Source of the DNA: an uncultured Lactobacillus sp.
GTDB lineage: Bacteria; Bacillota; Bacilli; Lactobacillales; Lactobacillaceae
Assembly (NCBI GenBank): GCA_937874185.1
Contig: CALNAK010000022.1
Coordinates: 445,572-509,571 of the forward strand
Length of the DNA: 64,000 bases
Reading direction: 5' to 3'
The position numbers were made by a program, and so were the translations under genes. Position 1 is the stretch's first letter. The number at the start of each line of letters is the position of its first letter. Shown here piece after piece: positions 26,407-35,264 of this stretch. Under the pieces are notes generated by a model that was not told where the DNA came from, made no database searches, and was given only the letters and a program-made list of their open reading frames with translations.

Positions 26407-26997
26407 ATGTTTGAATATTTAAATGGATTAATTTCGATTGTTACCCCTTCATATATCGTCGTGGATGTTGCCGGCGTTGGTTACAAAGTACAAGTTGCCA
26501 ACCCATATCGCTATGAAGAGAACCAAGAAACTAGAGTTTACGTAGAACAAGTCGTCCGCGATAACGAGCAGTCACTTTACGGATTCTATGATCAAAATGA
26601 GAAGAACATCTTCCTTCATTTAATTAGCGTTTCCGGAATCGGACCCAAGAGTGCTTTGGCAATTTTGGCTGGACAAGACTTGCAAGGTTTGATTCACGCG
26701 ATTGAGAATGATGATGTAAAATATTTAACTAAGTTCCCTAAAATTGGTCGTAAGACTGCTCAACAAATTGTCTTGGATCTTTCAGGTAAATTTACCGCTG
26801 AAGGTCAAATGACATTGGGTGAAACACCAGTTGCCTTTAGTGGGGTTAGCCAAGAATTCGAAGATGGGCTTGCCGCACTTGAGTCATTGGGATACTCACC
26901 TAAAGAAATCAGTCGTGTTAAAACTAGTCTTGAAAAAGAAAATCTAAAGAGTGCCGACGAATACTTACGTGCCGGTTTGAAATTACTAAGTAAATAA
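26407..26997 (+). CDS. ruvA: Holliday junction branch migration protein RuvA
   Basis: 196 aa. The tetrameric junction-binding subunit of the RuvAB motor. The N-terminal OB domain begins MFEYLNGLISIVTPSYIVVD; the helix-hairpin-helix repeats VSGIGPKSALAIL and FPKIGRKTAQQIVLDL carry the DNA contacts; and the C-terminal third helical domain (EDGLAALESLGYSPKEI) is the RuvB contact. It starts 2 bp after the mutL stop with its ribosome site inside mutL. Confidence 0.97.
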   Translation: MFEYLNGLISIVTPSYIVVDVAGVGYKVQVANPYRYEENQETRVYVEQVVRDNEQSLYGFYDQNEKNIFLHLISVSGIGPKSALAILAGQDLQGLIHAIENDDVKYLTKFPKIGRKTAQQIVLDLSGKFTAEGQMTLGETPVAFSGVSQEFEDGLAALESLGYSPKEISRVKTSLEKENLKSADEYLRAGLKLLSK

Positions 26998-27005
26998 AGA
27001 AGGGA

Positions 27006-28043
27006 GTGGTAAAAATCGCAGATAATGAAAATGATAACGACCGTCTAACTGATGCCGATTCTTTAGATGACATTGAAGACGTTGTTGAACAAACACTTCG
27101 TCCCCAAAGTTTTGATCAATATCTTGGTCAAGAAAAAGCTAAGAAAGAATTAGACGTTTATATCAAAGCTGCTAAACAACGCCAACAAACCTTAGACCAT
27201 GTTTTACTATATGGACCTCCAGGGCTTGGTAAAACAACTTTAGCTATGATCATTGCTAAAGAAATGGGCGTTAATATTCATACGACCACAGGTCCTTCAA
27301 TTGAAAAATCCGGTGATTTGGTTGCCGTTTTAGATGAACTAGAACCCGGCGATGTATTGTTTATTGACGAAATCCACCGACTTCCTCGAGCAATTGAAGA
27401 AGTACTTTATTCAGCAATGGAAGATTTCTACATTGATATTATTGTTGGACAAGGTAGTGAATCACGTTCATTGCATCATCAATTAGTACCTTATACTTTG
27501 ATAGGTGCAACAACCGCTGCTGGTAAATTATCAGCTCCTTTACGAGATCGTTTTGGTATTGTCGAAAGAATGGAGTATTATACAATCGAAGAATTAGCTA
27601 AGATTGTTTTCCGTTCCGCTAGTGTTTTGAATATCAACGTTGACGAAGAAGGTGCTCATGAAATTGCACGTCGTTCACGAGGAACACCTAGAATTGCCAA
27701 CCGTTTGTTAAAACGAGTTCGTGATTTTGCACAAGTTGCCAATAAAGATACGATTGATTACAAGATGTCCAAGTCAGCTTTGAACCAATTACAAGTTGAC
27801 GACGCCGGACTTGATCACTTGGATAGACGAATCTTGATGATGATCATCGAGTTATATAGTGGTGGTCCAGTTGGTCTAAAAGTCATCGCCGCAAATATCG
27901 GTGAGGATCAAGAAACAATTGAAGAAGTTTACGAGCCATATCTAATGCAAATGGGATTCCTTAAAAGAACTGCTAAGGGACGCATGGTAACAAGAAAAGG
28001 CTACGAACATATGGGAGTAGCTTACCCAGAAAAGAACGAGTAA
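27006..28043 (+). CDS. ruvB: Holliday junction branch migration ATPase RuvB
   Basis: About 345 aa. A AAA+ hexameric motor: Walker A GPPGLGKTTL, Walker B FIDEIHRL, sensor 1 GATTAAGKLS, arginine finger region PLRDRFG, and a C-terminal winged helix. The annotated start GTG 27006 lies almost on top of the Shine-Dalgarno (AAGAAGGGAGTGG). The same layout in mutL and yajC (GGTGG plus about 5 bases before the start) points instead to the in-frame ATC at 27015, which would be a non-standard initiator. The terminator stem 28035-28058 overlaps the stop codon. Confidence 0.96.
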   Translation: MVKIADNENDNDRLTDADSLDDIEDVVEQTLRPQSFDQYLGQEKAKKELDVYIKAAKQRQQTLDHVLLYGPPGLGKTTLAMIIAKEMGVNIHTTTGPSIEKSGDLVAVLDELEPGDVLFIDEIHRLPRAIEEVLYSAMEDFYIDIIVGQGSESRSLHHQLVPYTLIGATTAAGKLSAPLRDRFGIVERMEYYTIEELAKIVFRSASVLNINVDEEGAHEIARRSRGTPRIANRLLKRVRDFAQVANKDTIDYKMSKSALNQLQVDDAGLDHLDRRILMMIIELYSGGPVGLKVIAANIGEDQETIEEVYEPYLMQMGFLKRTAKGRMVTRKGYEHMGVAYPEKNE

Positions 28044-28061
28044 AGAGATTTACTCGTTTTG
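28035..28061 (+). terminator. ruvB terminator overlapping the stop codon
   Basis: AACGAGTAAA / TTTACTCGTT with a GAGA tetraloop, then TT. The UAA is in the left arm. Confidence 0.75.
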
Positions 28062-28067
28062 TCGTTC

Positions 28068-28226
28068 CGCCTTCCACAAAAATCGAAATTTGGCTGGAAC
28101 GTAGTGGGCGCGACTTGGAGCCGATTGGCTGTGCCAATAGTCTTCAAGCTCGGCCTTTTTCTAACCTGACTTCGTCAGCTAAGAAAAATTTCACTACTGA
28201 GCCAATTTCAATTTTTGTTCCAGGCT
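28068..28226 (-). repeat. Family B branched element, copy B2
   Basis: Outer stem AAATTTGGCT / GAGCCAATTTC region extended by AAAAAT / ATTTTT; second stem GTAGTG / CACTAC; two internal hairpins (GATTGGC / GCCAAT and TTTTTCTTAGCTGAC / GTCAGGTTAGAAAAA, read on the minus strand). It is the reverse orientation of B3, which lies 94 bp away. Confidence 0.85.
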
Positions 28227-28249
28227 AGTGTCTGCTTTTTTGAAGATAG

Positions 28250-28255
28250 TATAAT
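28250..28255 (+). promoter_or_regulatory. Possible -10 box for queA-tgt-yajC
   Basis: A perfect TATAAT in the context GATAGTATAATTTTT, but no convincing -35 at the correct distance. If used, the queA leader would be about 250 nt and contain all of element B3. Confidence 0.3.
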
Positions 28256-28319
28256 TTTTAAATTAATAAAGAGTGGACATAAATTAATAGCTTTATATCA
28301 AAAATAACCACTATCAAGT

Positions 28320-28483
28320 CGGTAGCGGAGCAATTCGAGGTCTCAGCCATGAAATTATTCTTAGCTGGCAGGGCTTGCCAGGTTAGAATAAGGCCGAGTT
28401 TTGAAACAATTTTTGAACTTTAAAATTGGTTTAAAATCGTGCCCATGGCGTTCCAGACCTCGTAATTGCGCAGCGGACGACGG
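28320..28483 (+). repeat. Family B branched element, copy B3
   Basis: Closing stem CGAGGTCT / AGACCTCG, second stem AGCCATG / CATGGCG, hairpin TTATTCTTAGCTGGCA / TGCCAGGTTAGAATAA, hairpin AAACAATTTT / AAAATTGGTTT. Compared with B1, the stems differ at several paired positions and stay complementary. Confidence 0.87.
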
Positions 28484-28514
28484 AAATAAAAACCAAACAA
28501 AGGAGATTTATTAT

Positions 28515-29549
28515 ATGTCATTATCAACAGAAGATTTTGATTACGACTTGCCTGAAGAACTTATTGCACAAACTCCAATCAAGAATCGTGATCAATCAAG
28601 ACTTTTAGTTTTGGACCACGAAACTGGGGAATATACTGATAAACATTTCTATGACATTTTGGATTACTTAAATCCTGGGGATGCATTAGTTATGAATAAC
28701 TCACGTGTTCTACCAGCTCGTTTGTACGGATCAAAAAAAGATAGCAATGGTCATGAAGAAGTGTTATTACTTAACAACATCGAAGGCGACAAGTGGGAAG
28801 TTTTAATGAAACCTGCTAAACGTGCCAAGGTTGGTACTAAGGTTGAATTCGGTGACGGTAAGCTTGAAGCTGAAGTCGTTGAAGATTTGGAACATGGTGG
28901 GAAGATAATCGAATTCCACTATCAAGGTATTTTCATGGAGATTCTTGAACAATTAGGTGAAATGCCACTTCCTCCATATATCAAGGAAAAGCTTGATGAC
29001 CCTGACCGTTATCAAACTGTTTATGCCAAAGAAAATGGTTCAGCCGCTGCTCCAACTGCTGGTCTTCACTGGACTAAGGAATTACTTCAAAAAGTTGAAG
29101 ATAAAGGTGTTAAACTAGTTTATTTAACACTTCATGTTGGCTTGGGTACTTTTAGACCTGTCACAGAAACTGATGTTGATAAGCATGTAATGCATTCAGA
29201 ATTCTATCGTTTGGATGAGGACTCAGCTAAAACTTTGAATGAAGTTAAGAAAAATGGTGGTAAGATTGTTGCCACAGGTACAACCTCAATCAGAACTTTG
29301 GAAACTATTGGAACTAAGTTCAATGGTGAGATTAAAGCTGATAGCGGTTGGACTGATATTTTTATTAAACCAGGTTACGAATGGAAAGTTGTTGACGAAT
29401 TTATCACTAATTTCCATTTGCCAAAATCAACTCTAGTCATGTTAGTTGCTGCATTTACTGGAAGAGAAAATATTTTGAACGCTTACCAACACGCTGTTGA
29501 AGAGAAGTATCGTTTCTTCAGTTTTGGTGATGCCATGTTCATTAAGTAG
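28515..29549 (+). CDS. queA: tRNA preQ1(34) S-adenosylmethionine ribosyltransferase-isomerase QueA
   Basis: 344 aa. It transfers and rearranges the ribosyl group of SAM onto preQ1 at tRNA position 34 to give epoxyqueuosine. MSLSTEDFDYDLPEELIAQ, NNSRVLPARL, GSAAAPTAGLHWT and HVGLGTFRPV are highly typical. Start ATG 28515 has AAAGGAG 8 bases upstream; a longer open frame runs back into repeat B3 and is rejected. It is 9 bp ahead of tgt. Confidence 0.97.
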   Translation: MSLSTEDFDYDLPEELIAQTPIKNRDQSRLLVLDHETGEYTDKHFYDILDYLNPGDALVMNNSRVLPARLYGSKKDSNGHEEVLLLNNIEGDKWEVLMKPAKRAKVGTKVEFGDGKLEAEVVEDLEHGGKIIEFHYQGIFMEILEQLGEMPLPPYIKEKLDDPDRYQTVYAKENGSAAAPTAGLHWTKELLQKVEDKGVKLVYLTLHVGLGTFRPVTETDVDKHVMHSEFYRLDEDSAKTLNEVKKNGGKIVATGTTSIRTLETIGTKFNGEIKADSGWTDIFIKPGYEWKVVDEFITNFHLPKSTLVMLVAAFTGRENILNAYQHAVEEKYRFFSFGDAMFIK

Positions 29550-29558
29550 AGGGAATAT

Positions 29559-30701
29559 ATGGAACCAGCTGTAAAATATACATTACTAAAAAAGGAAAAA
29601 CATACTGGTGCACGTCTAGGTTTATTGGAAACTCCACACGGAACGTTTGAAACTCCAATGTTCATGCCAGTTGGAACGGAAGCATCTGTTAAAAATATGG
29701 CACCTGAGGATCTTGAAAAAATTGGTGCTTCAATTATTTTGGCTAATACTTATCATCTTTGGTTACGACCAGGAGAAGATATCGTTAAAGAAGCCGGCGG
29801 ATTGCACAAATTCATGAACTGGGATAAGGGTATTTTGACTGATTCCGGTGGTTTCCAAGTATTCTCATTGGCTAATACACGTGATATTACTGAAGCTGGA
29901 GTTCATTTTAAGAATCATATCAATGGTCGTCGTGAATTCCTTTCACCAGAAAAAGCTATCAAGATTGAAAATTATCTTGGTCCCGATATCATGATGAGTT
30001 TGGATGAATGTCCTCCATTCTTTGAAAGTTATGATTACATCAAAAAGTCAGTTGCCAGAACAAGTCGTTGGGCCGAACGTGGTTTGGAAGCTCACCGTAA
30101 TCCTGATTGGCAAGCACTCTTTGGAATTGTTCAAGGTGCTGGTTTTGAAGACTTACGTAAACAAAGTGCAAAAGACTTAGTAAGTATGGATTTCCCTGGT
30201 TATTCAATCGGTGGTCTATCTGTTGGTGAGTCAAAGAGCGAGATGAATCGTGTGCTTGATTTCACAGCTCCAATGTTGCCAGAAAACAAGCCTAGATACT
30301 TGATGGGAGTAGGAACAGCTGATTCATTAATTGACGGAGTTATCCGTGGAATTGATATGTTTGACTGTGTTCTTCCAACAAGAATTGCTAGAAATGGTAC
30401 ATGTATGACAACTCATGGTAGATTAGTTGTTAAGAATGCTAAATATGCACGTGACTTTGGACCAATTGATGAAGATTGTGATTGCTACGTATGTCGCAAC
30501 TATTCTCGTGCATATATTCGTCACTTGATCAATGCTAACGAGTTGTTCGGAACACATTTGACTAGTTATCATAACCTTTACTTCTTGTTGAACTTGATGA
30601 AGGGTGTACGTCAGGCTATTCGTGATGACAATTTACTAGAATTCAGAGAACATGTTTTTGAAGACTATGGATTTAATAAAGAAAATGCAAAGAAATTTTA
30701 G
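29559..30701 (+). CDS. tgt: tRNA-guanine transglycosylase
   Basis: 380 aa. A TIM-barrel enzyme exchanging G34 for preQ1 in His, Tyr, Asp and Asn tRNAs. The nucleophile region (GVGTADSLIDGVIRGIDMFDC), TDSGGFQVFSL and the zinc ligands DCDCYVCRNYSRAYIRHL are present. It works one step before QueA, and the two genes are adjacent in the same operon. It is followed after 90 bp by yajC, as in many Firmicutes and Proteobacteria. Confidence 0.97.
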   Translation: MEPAVKYTLLKKEKHTGARLGLLETPHGTFETPMFMPVGTEASVKNMAPEDLEKIGASIILANTYHLWLRPGEDIVKEAGGLHKFMNWDKGILTDSGGFQVFSLANTRDITEAGVHFKNHINGRREFLSPEKAIKIENYLGPDIMMSLDECPPFFESYDYIKKSVARTSRWAERGLEAHRNPDWQALFGIVQGAGFEDLRKQSAKDLVSMDFPGYSIGGLSVGESKSEMNRVLDFTAPMLPENKPRYLMGVGTADSLIDGVIRGIDMFDCVLPTRIARNGTCMTTHGRLVVKNAKYARDFGPIDEDCDCYVCRNYSRAYIRHLINANELFGTHLTSYHNLYFLLNLMKGVRQAIRDDNLLEFREHVFEDYGFNKENAKKF

Positions 30702-30791
30702 AAGATTTTGATAAGATAAACCTTCTGGTATGGAAACAAAACGATATTTTTGTTACTCTATACTTATGCAAATTATTAAGAGGTGGAAAAT

Positions 30792-31295
30792 TTGAATATT
30801 CTTACATTAGGCGCTGCCGCTGGTGGCTCAATGGGACTTATGATTTTCGTTGTTATTATGTTTGTTGGTATGTACTTTATTTCTATTCGTCCACAAAAGA
30901 AACAACAACAAAAACGTAAAGAAATGCTTAGCGAAATGCAAAAGGGTGACAAGGTTGTTACTCTTGGTGGTATCAAAGGTGTAGTTTCATCAATTAACCG
31001 TGACAACAAAGAAGTTGTTGTTGACTGTGATGGAATTTACTTAACATTTGATTTGAACTTCATCCGTCGTACAACTCCTGCTGCTGATGCTAAAACAGAA
31101 GAAGCTAAGACAACTGATACAAAGGCTGTTGAAGCAGATACAAAAGCTGACTCAAAAGAAGACGCTCCTAAATCTGATGACACAACTAAAGAAACAGAAA
31201 CTAAGGCAGAACCAAAGGTTGAAGAACCAAAAGCTGCAGCTGACGTTAAAGATGCAGAACCTGCTAAAGATGATACAAAAGACGAAACAAAGTAA
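30792..31295 (+). CDS. yajC: Preprotein translocase subunit YajC with long charged tail
   Basis: 167 aa. Residues about 1-95 are an ordinary YajC: one membrane helix (MGLMIFVVIMFVGMYFISI), RPQKKQQQKRKEM, and GDKVVTLGGIKGVV. YajC associates with SecDF-YidC. The remaining about 75 residues are a repetitive K/E/D/T/A tail (units like EAKTTDTKAVEADTKADSKE), longer than in typical YajC of about 90-120 aa. Start TTG 30792 is chosen since AGAGGTGG lies 5 bases upstream; the in-frame GTG at 30783 falls inside that site. Confidence 0.93.
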   Translation: MNILTLGAAAGGSMGLMIFVVIMFVGMYFISIRPQKKQQQKRKEMLSEMQKGDKVVTLGGIKGVVSSINRDNKEVVVDCDGIYLTFDLNFIRRTTPAADAKTEEAKTTDTKAVEADTKADSKEDAPKSDDTTKETETKAEPKVEEPKAAADVKDAEPAKDDTKDETK

Positions 31296-31312
31296 TACTT
31301 ATTTAATAAAAT

Positions 31313-31345
31313 GATTGAGCCTTTTTGGGTTTCAATCTTTTTTTA
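31313..31345 (+). terminator. Terminator of queA-tgt-yajC
   Basis: GATTGAGCC / GGGTTTCAATC around TTTTT, followed by TTTTTTT. Confidence 0.75.
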
Positions 31346-31456
31346 TGGCCTTTTTGCTATATAACCCTTGCCTTAAAGTAGGGTCTAAGGTTTATATTTT
31401 AAAAGTAGAAATTATATTAAATATTATTAAATCCAAGCAAGAATAAACTAACGAAA

Positions 31457-31618
31457 CTAGTCTGGAGCAAAATTGAAATTGGCTAAGTGGTGAAATTTTT
31501 CTTAGCTGACGAAGTCAGGTTAGAAAAAGGGCGAGCTTGAAGACTATTGGCAAAGCCAATCGGCTCCAAGTCGGCCCACCACGTTCCAGCCAAATTTCAA
31601 TTTTTGCGGAAGACGGCA
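31457..31618 (+). repeat. Family B branched element, copy B4
   Basis: Outer stem AAAATTGAAATTGGCT / GCCAAATTTCAATTTT, second stem GTGGTG / CACCAC (B2 has GTAGTG / CACTAC), hairpin TTTTTCTTAGCTGAC / GTCAGGTTAGAAAAA, hairpin AGACTATTGGC / GCCAATCGG. It shares with B3 the strings GGAGCAA, CTTAGCTG, GGTTAGAA and CGTTCCAG in order. It lies between yajC and zwf. Confidence 0.87.
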
Positions 31619-31729
31619 ACATACCACCAATAACAACTAAAAGTATTTTAATAAGTCAATAATGAAGAAGTTTAATAATTCATGTTGTAAAATAGAAAGT
31701 ATATGATGCTTTCAAAGGAGTTTGAGAAA

Positions 31730-33169
31730 ATGGCTACAGAAAAATCAGCAATTTTTATTATATTCGGGGGTTCAGGGGATCTAGCTCATCGTAAGCTTTA
31801 TCCTTCGTTGTTCCGTCTTTATAAATCAGGTATTTTAAAGAACCATTTTGCCGTTATCGGTACAGCACGTCGTCCTTGGAGTGATGACTATTTCCGTGAA
31901 ACTGTCATTACTTCTTTGAAGGATTACTTTGATGATGACGAAACAATTATGGAAGAGTTCTCAAAACATTTCTTCTACCAATCACACGATGTTAATGATT
32001 CAGAACATTACATTGCACTAAAGAATTTAGCTGCTAAACTGGATGATCAATTTGAAGCAGGCCATAATAGAGTTTATTACATGGCCATTGCTCCTAGATT
32101 CTTCGGTACAGTTGCAGAACATTTGAATTCTGAAGGTTTGAAGACAAAAGATGGTTATAACCGTTTAGTTATCGAAAAGCCATTCGGTCGTGATTTAGAT
32201 TCTGCCTGCGAATTAAATGGCAATATTGCCAAGGCGTTTCCAGAGGATGATATTTATCGTATCGACCATTATCTTGGTAAGGAAATGATTCAAGATATTC
32301 CACATATTCGTTCAAATAACGATAAGTTTGAGGAAGCTTTGAATAATAAATATGTGTCAAATATTCAAGTAACATTAGCTGAATCACTTGGTGTTGAGGA
32401 CCGTGGTGGTTACTACGAAACTTCTGGTGTTTTACGTGATATGGTTCAAAATCACATCATGCAAATTATCGGTACGATTGCTAGTGATAATCCAGAATCT
32501 GATGATGCTAAACTTATTCACCAAAACAAATCTGATTTGTTCTCTAGCTTGAAGGAATTGGCTCCTGATGAAGTTGATAGTAACTTTATTCGTGGTCAAT
32601 ATGACACTGACAAACTTGGTGACGCCAAAGCTTATCGTCAAGAAGATAATGTTGCGGAAGATTCAAATATTGAAACATTCGTTGCTGGTAAAATTGAATT
32701 CAATACTAAACGTTGGAGTGGCGTGCCATTCTATGTTCGTTCAGGTAAGAGACTTCAAGAGAAATCATCAAGAATTGATATTGTCTTTAACGAAAAAGTT
32801 GAAGAACTTGGTATCAGACCTAATACCGTTGTCACTTTGTTGATTGAAAAAGAAGACGGCAATAGTATTTTGATTAACGGTATCAACTATAAAGATGCTG
32901 GACAAGACTTCATTAAGTTCCCTGAAGAAGCTAAATTCGACAAGGCTCGTGAAGCTTATGAGAGTTTGATTATTGATATTCTTTCTGGTAATCGTGTTCA
33001 CTTCACATTGTGGGATGAATTAAGAAGTACTTGGAAGTATATTGATACAATTAGAGAAAGTTGGGATGCACAACAACCTGATTTTCCAAATTATTTGAGT
33101 GGATCAATGGGTCCGGATGCTGCTGAAATGTTACTAGAACGTAATGGTCATTCTTGGATCTGGGATTAA
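31730..33169 (+). CDS. zwf: Glucose-6-phosphate 1-dehydrogenase
   Basis: 479 aa. It oxidises glucose 6-phosphate to 6-phosphogluconolactone with NADP+ (or NAD+ in some lactic bacteria), opening the pentose phosphate/phosphoketolase route. The nucleotide loop FGGSGDLAHRKLYPS, the substrate motif RIDHYLGKEMIQ and EKPFGRDL are visible. Start ATG 31730 is preferred because AAAGGAG is 10 bases upstream and the coding match begins there (MATEKSAIFIIFGG). It is monocistronic or joined to dinB, which follows closely. Confidence 0.96.
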   Translation: MATEKSAIFIIFGGSGDLAHRKLYPSLFRLYKSGILKNHFAVIGTARRPWSDDYFRETVITSLKDYFDDDETIMEEFSKHFFYQSHDVNDSEHYIALKNLAAKLDDQFEAGHNRVYYMAIAPRFFGTVAEHLNSEGLKTKDGYNRLVIEKPFGRDLDSACELNGNIAKAFPEDDIYRIDHYLGKEMIQDIPHIRSNNDKFEEALNNKYVSNIQVTLAESLGVEDRGGYYETSGVLRDMVQNHIMQIIGTIASDNPESDDAKLIHQNKSDLFSSLKELAPDEVDSNFIRGQYDTDKLGDAKAYRQEDNVAEDSNIETFVAGKIEFNTKRWSGVPFYVRSGKRLQEKSSRIDIVFNEKVEELGIRPNTVVTLLIEKEDGNSILINGINYKDAGQDFIKFPEEAKFDKAREAYESLIIDILSGNRVHFTLWDELRSTWKYIDTIRESWDAQQPDFPNYLSGSMGPDAAEMLLERNGHSWIWD

Positions 33170-33184
33170 AGGCGGTGTTGTTTC

Positions 33185-34315
33185 ATCTTTTTAAAAATAC
33201 CAATTAAAATTGAAGAAAATCGAAAAGTCATCCATGTCGACATGGATGCTTTTTTCGCATCTGTGGAAGAAAGAGAACATCCGGAATACAAGAAAAAGTG
33301 TTTGATTGTTGCTCAGGATCCACGAAAGCATAATCATCATGGAGTTGTTACCACAGCAAATTACAACGCGCGTAAATACGGTGCCCACTCAGCCATGCCA
33401 GCACAACAAGCAGTTGATTTGATTCCAAAAGATAAATTAGTTATTTCACCACCAAACTTTGAATTGTATCGTCAAGTTTCCCAACAGATTCATGATATTT
33501 TTGGTGATGTGACCGATAATTACCAATCAGTTGCACTTGATGAAGCTTATCTTGATGTGACTAAGAATAAATTGGGTGAAACTAATACGATTAAAATTGC
33601 TAATTACATTCAACAAAGAATCGTCAAAGAAACACGTTTAACTTGTTCAGTTGGAATTTCCTATAATAAGTTTTTGGCTAAAATGGCTTCTGATTATCGC
33701 AAGCCTTTTGGGAGAACGATTATTTTGGGACAATACGCTGAAGAATTTCTCAAACCGATTCCAATCGAAAAATTTAATGGGATTGGTAAGGCAATGCAGC
33801 AGAAGCTACATGACATGGATATTTATACCGGCGGAGATTTACAAAAAATGGATCAAGATGTTTTTTTGAAAAACTTTGGTAAAATGGGATATATCATGTA
33901 CAAGCGTGTTCACGGAATTGATGATTCATTAGTTGATGGACATCGAACGCGTAAATCAATTGGTCGTGAAAGAACTTATAATCGTAATTTAGTTACAGAT
34001 GAACAAATTACTAAAGAATTAGATATGTTAGCCGAAATGGTTAGCCAAGATTTAAAGAAACAGCGTCAACATGGCAAAACAGTTGTCCTCAAATTAAGAA
34101 ACTCAGACTTTGAAACAATTACGAAAAGGATGAGTTTTCAAGATTATGTCCAAACAAAAAGCGAAATATATCGTGTTGCGAAGGATATTTATGATAAATT
34201 AAAGGTAACTGATCAAAAAATCCGATTGCTGGGGATAACCATTACCAATCTGGATCCATTATCTTATGAAGAGGTTTCTTTGAATTTGTCTTATAAGGAG
34301 GACAATTATGAATAG
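33185..34315 (+). CDS. dinB: DNA polymerase IV, apparently with a non-ATG/GTG/TTG start
   Basis: A Y-family translesion polymerase. The catalytic aspartate in HVDMDAFFASVEE and the ALDEAYLD pair are intact if translation begins upstream of ATG 33242. That first ATG lies inside the motif (VD|MDAFF) and would remove the catalytic aspartate, equivalent to D8 of E. coli Pol IV. Reading back, the frame is open to TAA 33167 and encodes FLKIPIKIEENRKVIHVD, like other lactobacillar DinB, with no ATG, GTG or TTG. The best initiator is ATC 33185, 7-8 bases after GGCGGTG, giving about 376 aa. C-terminal helix-hairpin-helix and little-finger domains look complete. The stop overlaps nrnA by 8 bp. Confidence 0.93.
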   Translation: MFLKIPIKIEENRKVIHVDMDAFFASVEEREHPEYKKKCLIVAQDPRKHNHHGVVTTANYNARKYGAHSAMPAQQAVDLIPKDKLVISPPNFELYRQVSQQIHDIFGDVTDNYQSVALDEAYLDVTKNKLGETNTIKIANYIQQRIVKETRLTCSVGISYNKFLAKMASDYRKPFGRTIILGQYAEEFLKPIPIEKFNGIGKAMQQKLHDMDIYTGGDLQKMDQDVFLKNFGKMGYIMYKRVHGIDDSLVDGHRTRKSIGRERTYNRNLVTDEQITKELDMLAEMVSQDLKKQRQHGKTVVLKLRNSDFETITKRMSFQDYVQTKSEIYRVAKDIYDKLKVTDQKIRLLGITITNLDPLSYEEVSLNLSYKEDNYE

Positions 34316-35264
34316 CTTTGCCGAAATAATTGCAACAATAAAAAAATATGATAAGATTATTATTCTACGTCATCAAAATCCTGATCCTGATGCATTAGGA
34401 TCTCAAGCTGGTTTAGCAACTACAATTCGCCAAACATTTCCAAACAAAAAAGTTTTAATTGGTGGTAACAATACTGAAGGTCTCAAGTGGCTCTCAACAG
34501 TTCAAGAAGTAACTGATGAAGACTATAAAGATGCACTTGTTATTGTGACTGATACTGCTAATCAACCTAGAATTGACGATCAACGTTTTGATGATGGAGC
34601 GTTCTTAATCAAGATTGACCACCATCCAAATGATGATGCTTATGGAGATCAACTTTTTGTAAATATTGATGCGAGTTCATGTTCTGAAATAATTGCTGAT
34701 TTGATTGATAGTAGTGATGAACTACAATTGACTAAAGAAGTAGCTTACTACCTATATGCTGGTATTGTTGGTGATACAGGAAGATTCTTGTATCCTGCAA
34801 CTACGGAACATACAATGTGTGTTGCTGGTAAGTTTATTGCTTTAGGCGTTGATACAGCAGCAATTAACAACAAGATGAATGAAGTAACTTTGAAGCAAGC
34901 TAAGTTACAAGGCTTCATATATGACATTCTCCAAATTGATGAATCTGGTGCTGCATTAGCTGTTATTGACTTAGACTTAATGAAGAAGCTAGGTCTTACA
35001 CAAGAACAAGCTAATTCAGTTGTATCAACTCCAGGTCGTTTGATGGAAGTACGTTCATGGATGGAAGCTGTTCAAAAGGATGACGGAACATTTAGAATGC
35101 ATATCCGTTCTCAAGGTCCAGTTATCAATGAAATGGCCAAGGAACATGATGGTGGGGGACACCCATTAGCAAGTGGTGCCACAGCAAAAGATCTCGATGA
35201 AGTTAAACAAATGTTTGAAGAATTAAAAGATATTGTTAACCAATATAACCAGAAGGGTGAATAG
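34308..35264 (+). CDS. nrnA: DHH/DHHA1 phosphoesterase NrnA (nanoRNase / pAp phosphatase)
   Basis: 318 aa. It degrades 2-5 nt RNAs and pAp in bacteria without Orn. DHH-family metal motifs LRHQNPDPDALGSQ, DTAN, KIDHHPN, and the C-terminal DHHA1 loop GGGHPLASGA are all present. The ATG lies inside the end of dinB with AAGGAGG upstream, and the stop is immediately followed by the ATG of the helicase gene, so dinB-nrnA-helicase form a coupled transcript. Confidence 0.95.
   Translation: MNSFAEIIATIKKYDKIIILRHQNPDPDALGSQAGLATTIRQTFPNKKVLIGGNNTEGLKWLSTVQEVTDEDYKDALVIVTDTANQPRIDDQRFDDGAFLIKIDHHPNDDAYGDQLFVNIDASSCSEIIADLIDSSDELQLTKEVAYYLYAGIVGDTGRFLYPATTEHTMCVAGKFIALGVDTAAINNKMNEVTLKQAKLQGFIYDILQIDESGAALAVIDLDLMKKLGLTQEQANSVVSTPGRLMEVRSWMEAVQKDDGTFRMHIRSQGPVINEMAKEHDGGGHPLASGATAKDLDEVKQMFEELKDIVNQYNQKGE

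Noticed and set aside
28401..28514. N-terminal extension of queA
   Set aside because: It is in frame but encoded by repeat B3; the real start has AAAGGAG and the conserved MSLSTEDFDY.
31087..31314. Alternative-frame Lys/Gln/Leu-rich frame inside yajC
   Set aside because: It is a by-product of the repetitive tail codons.
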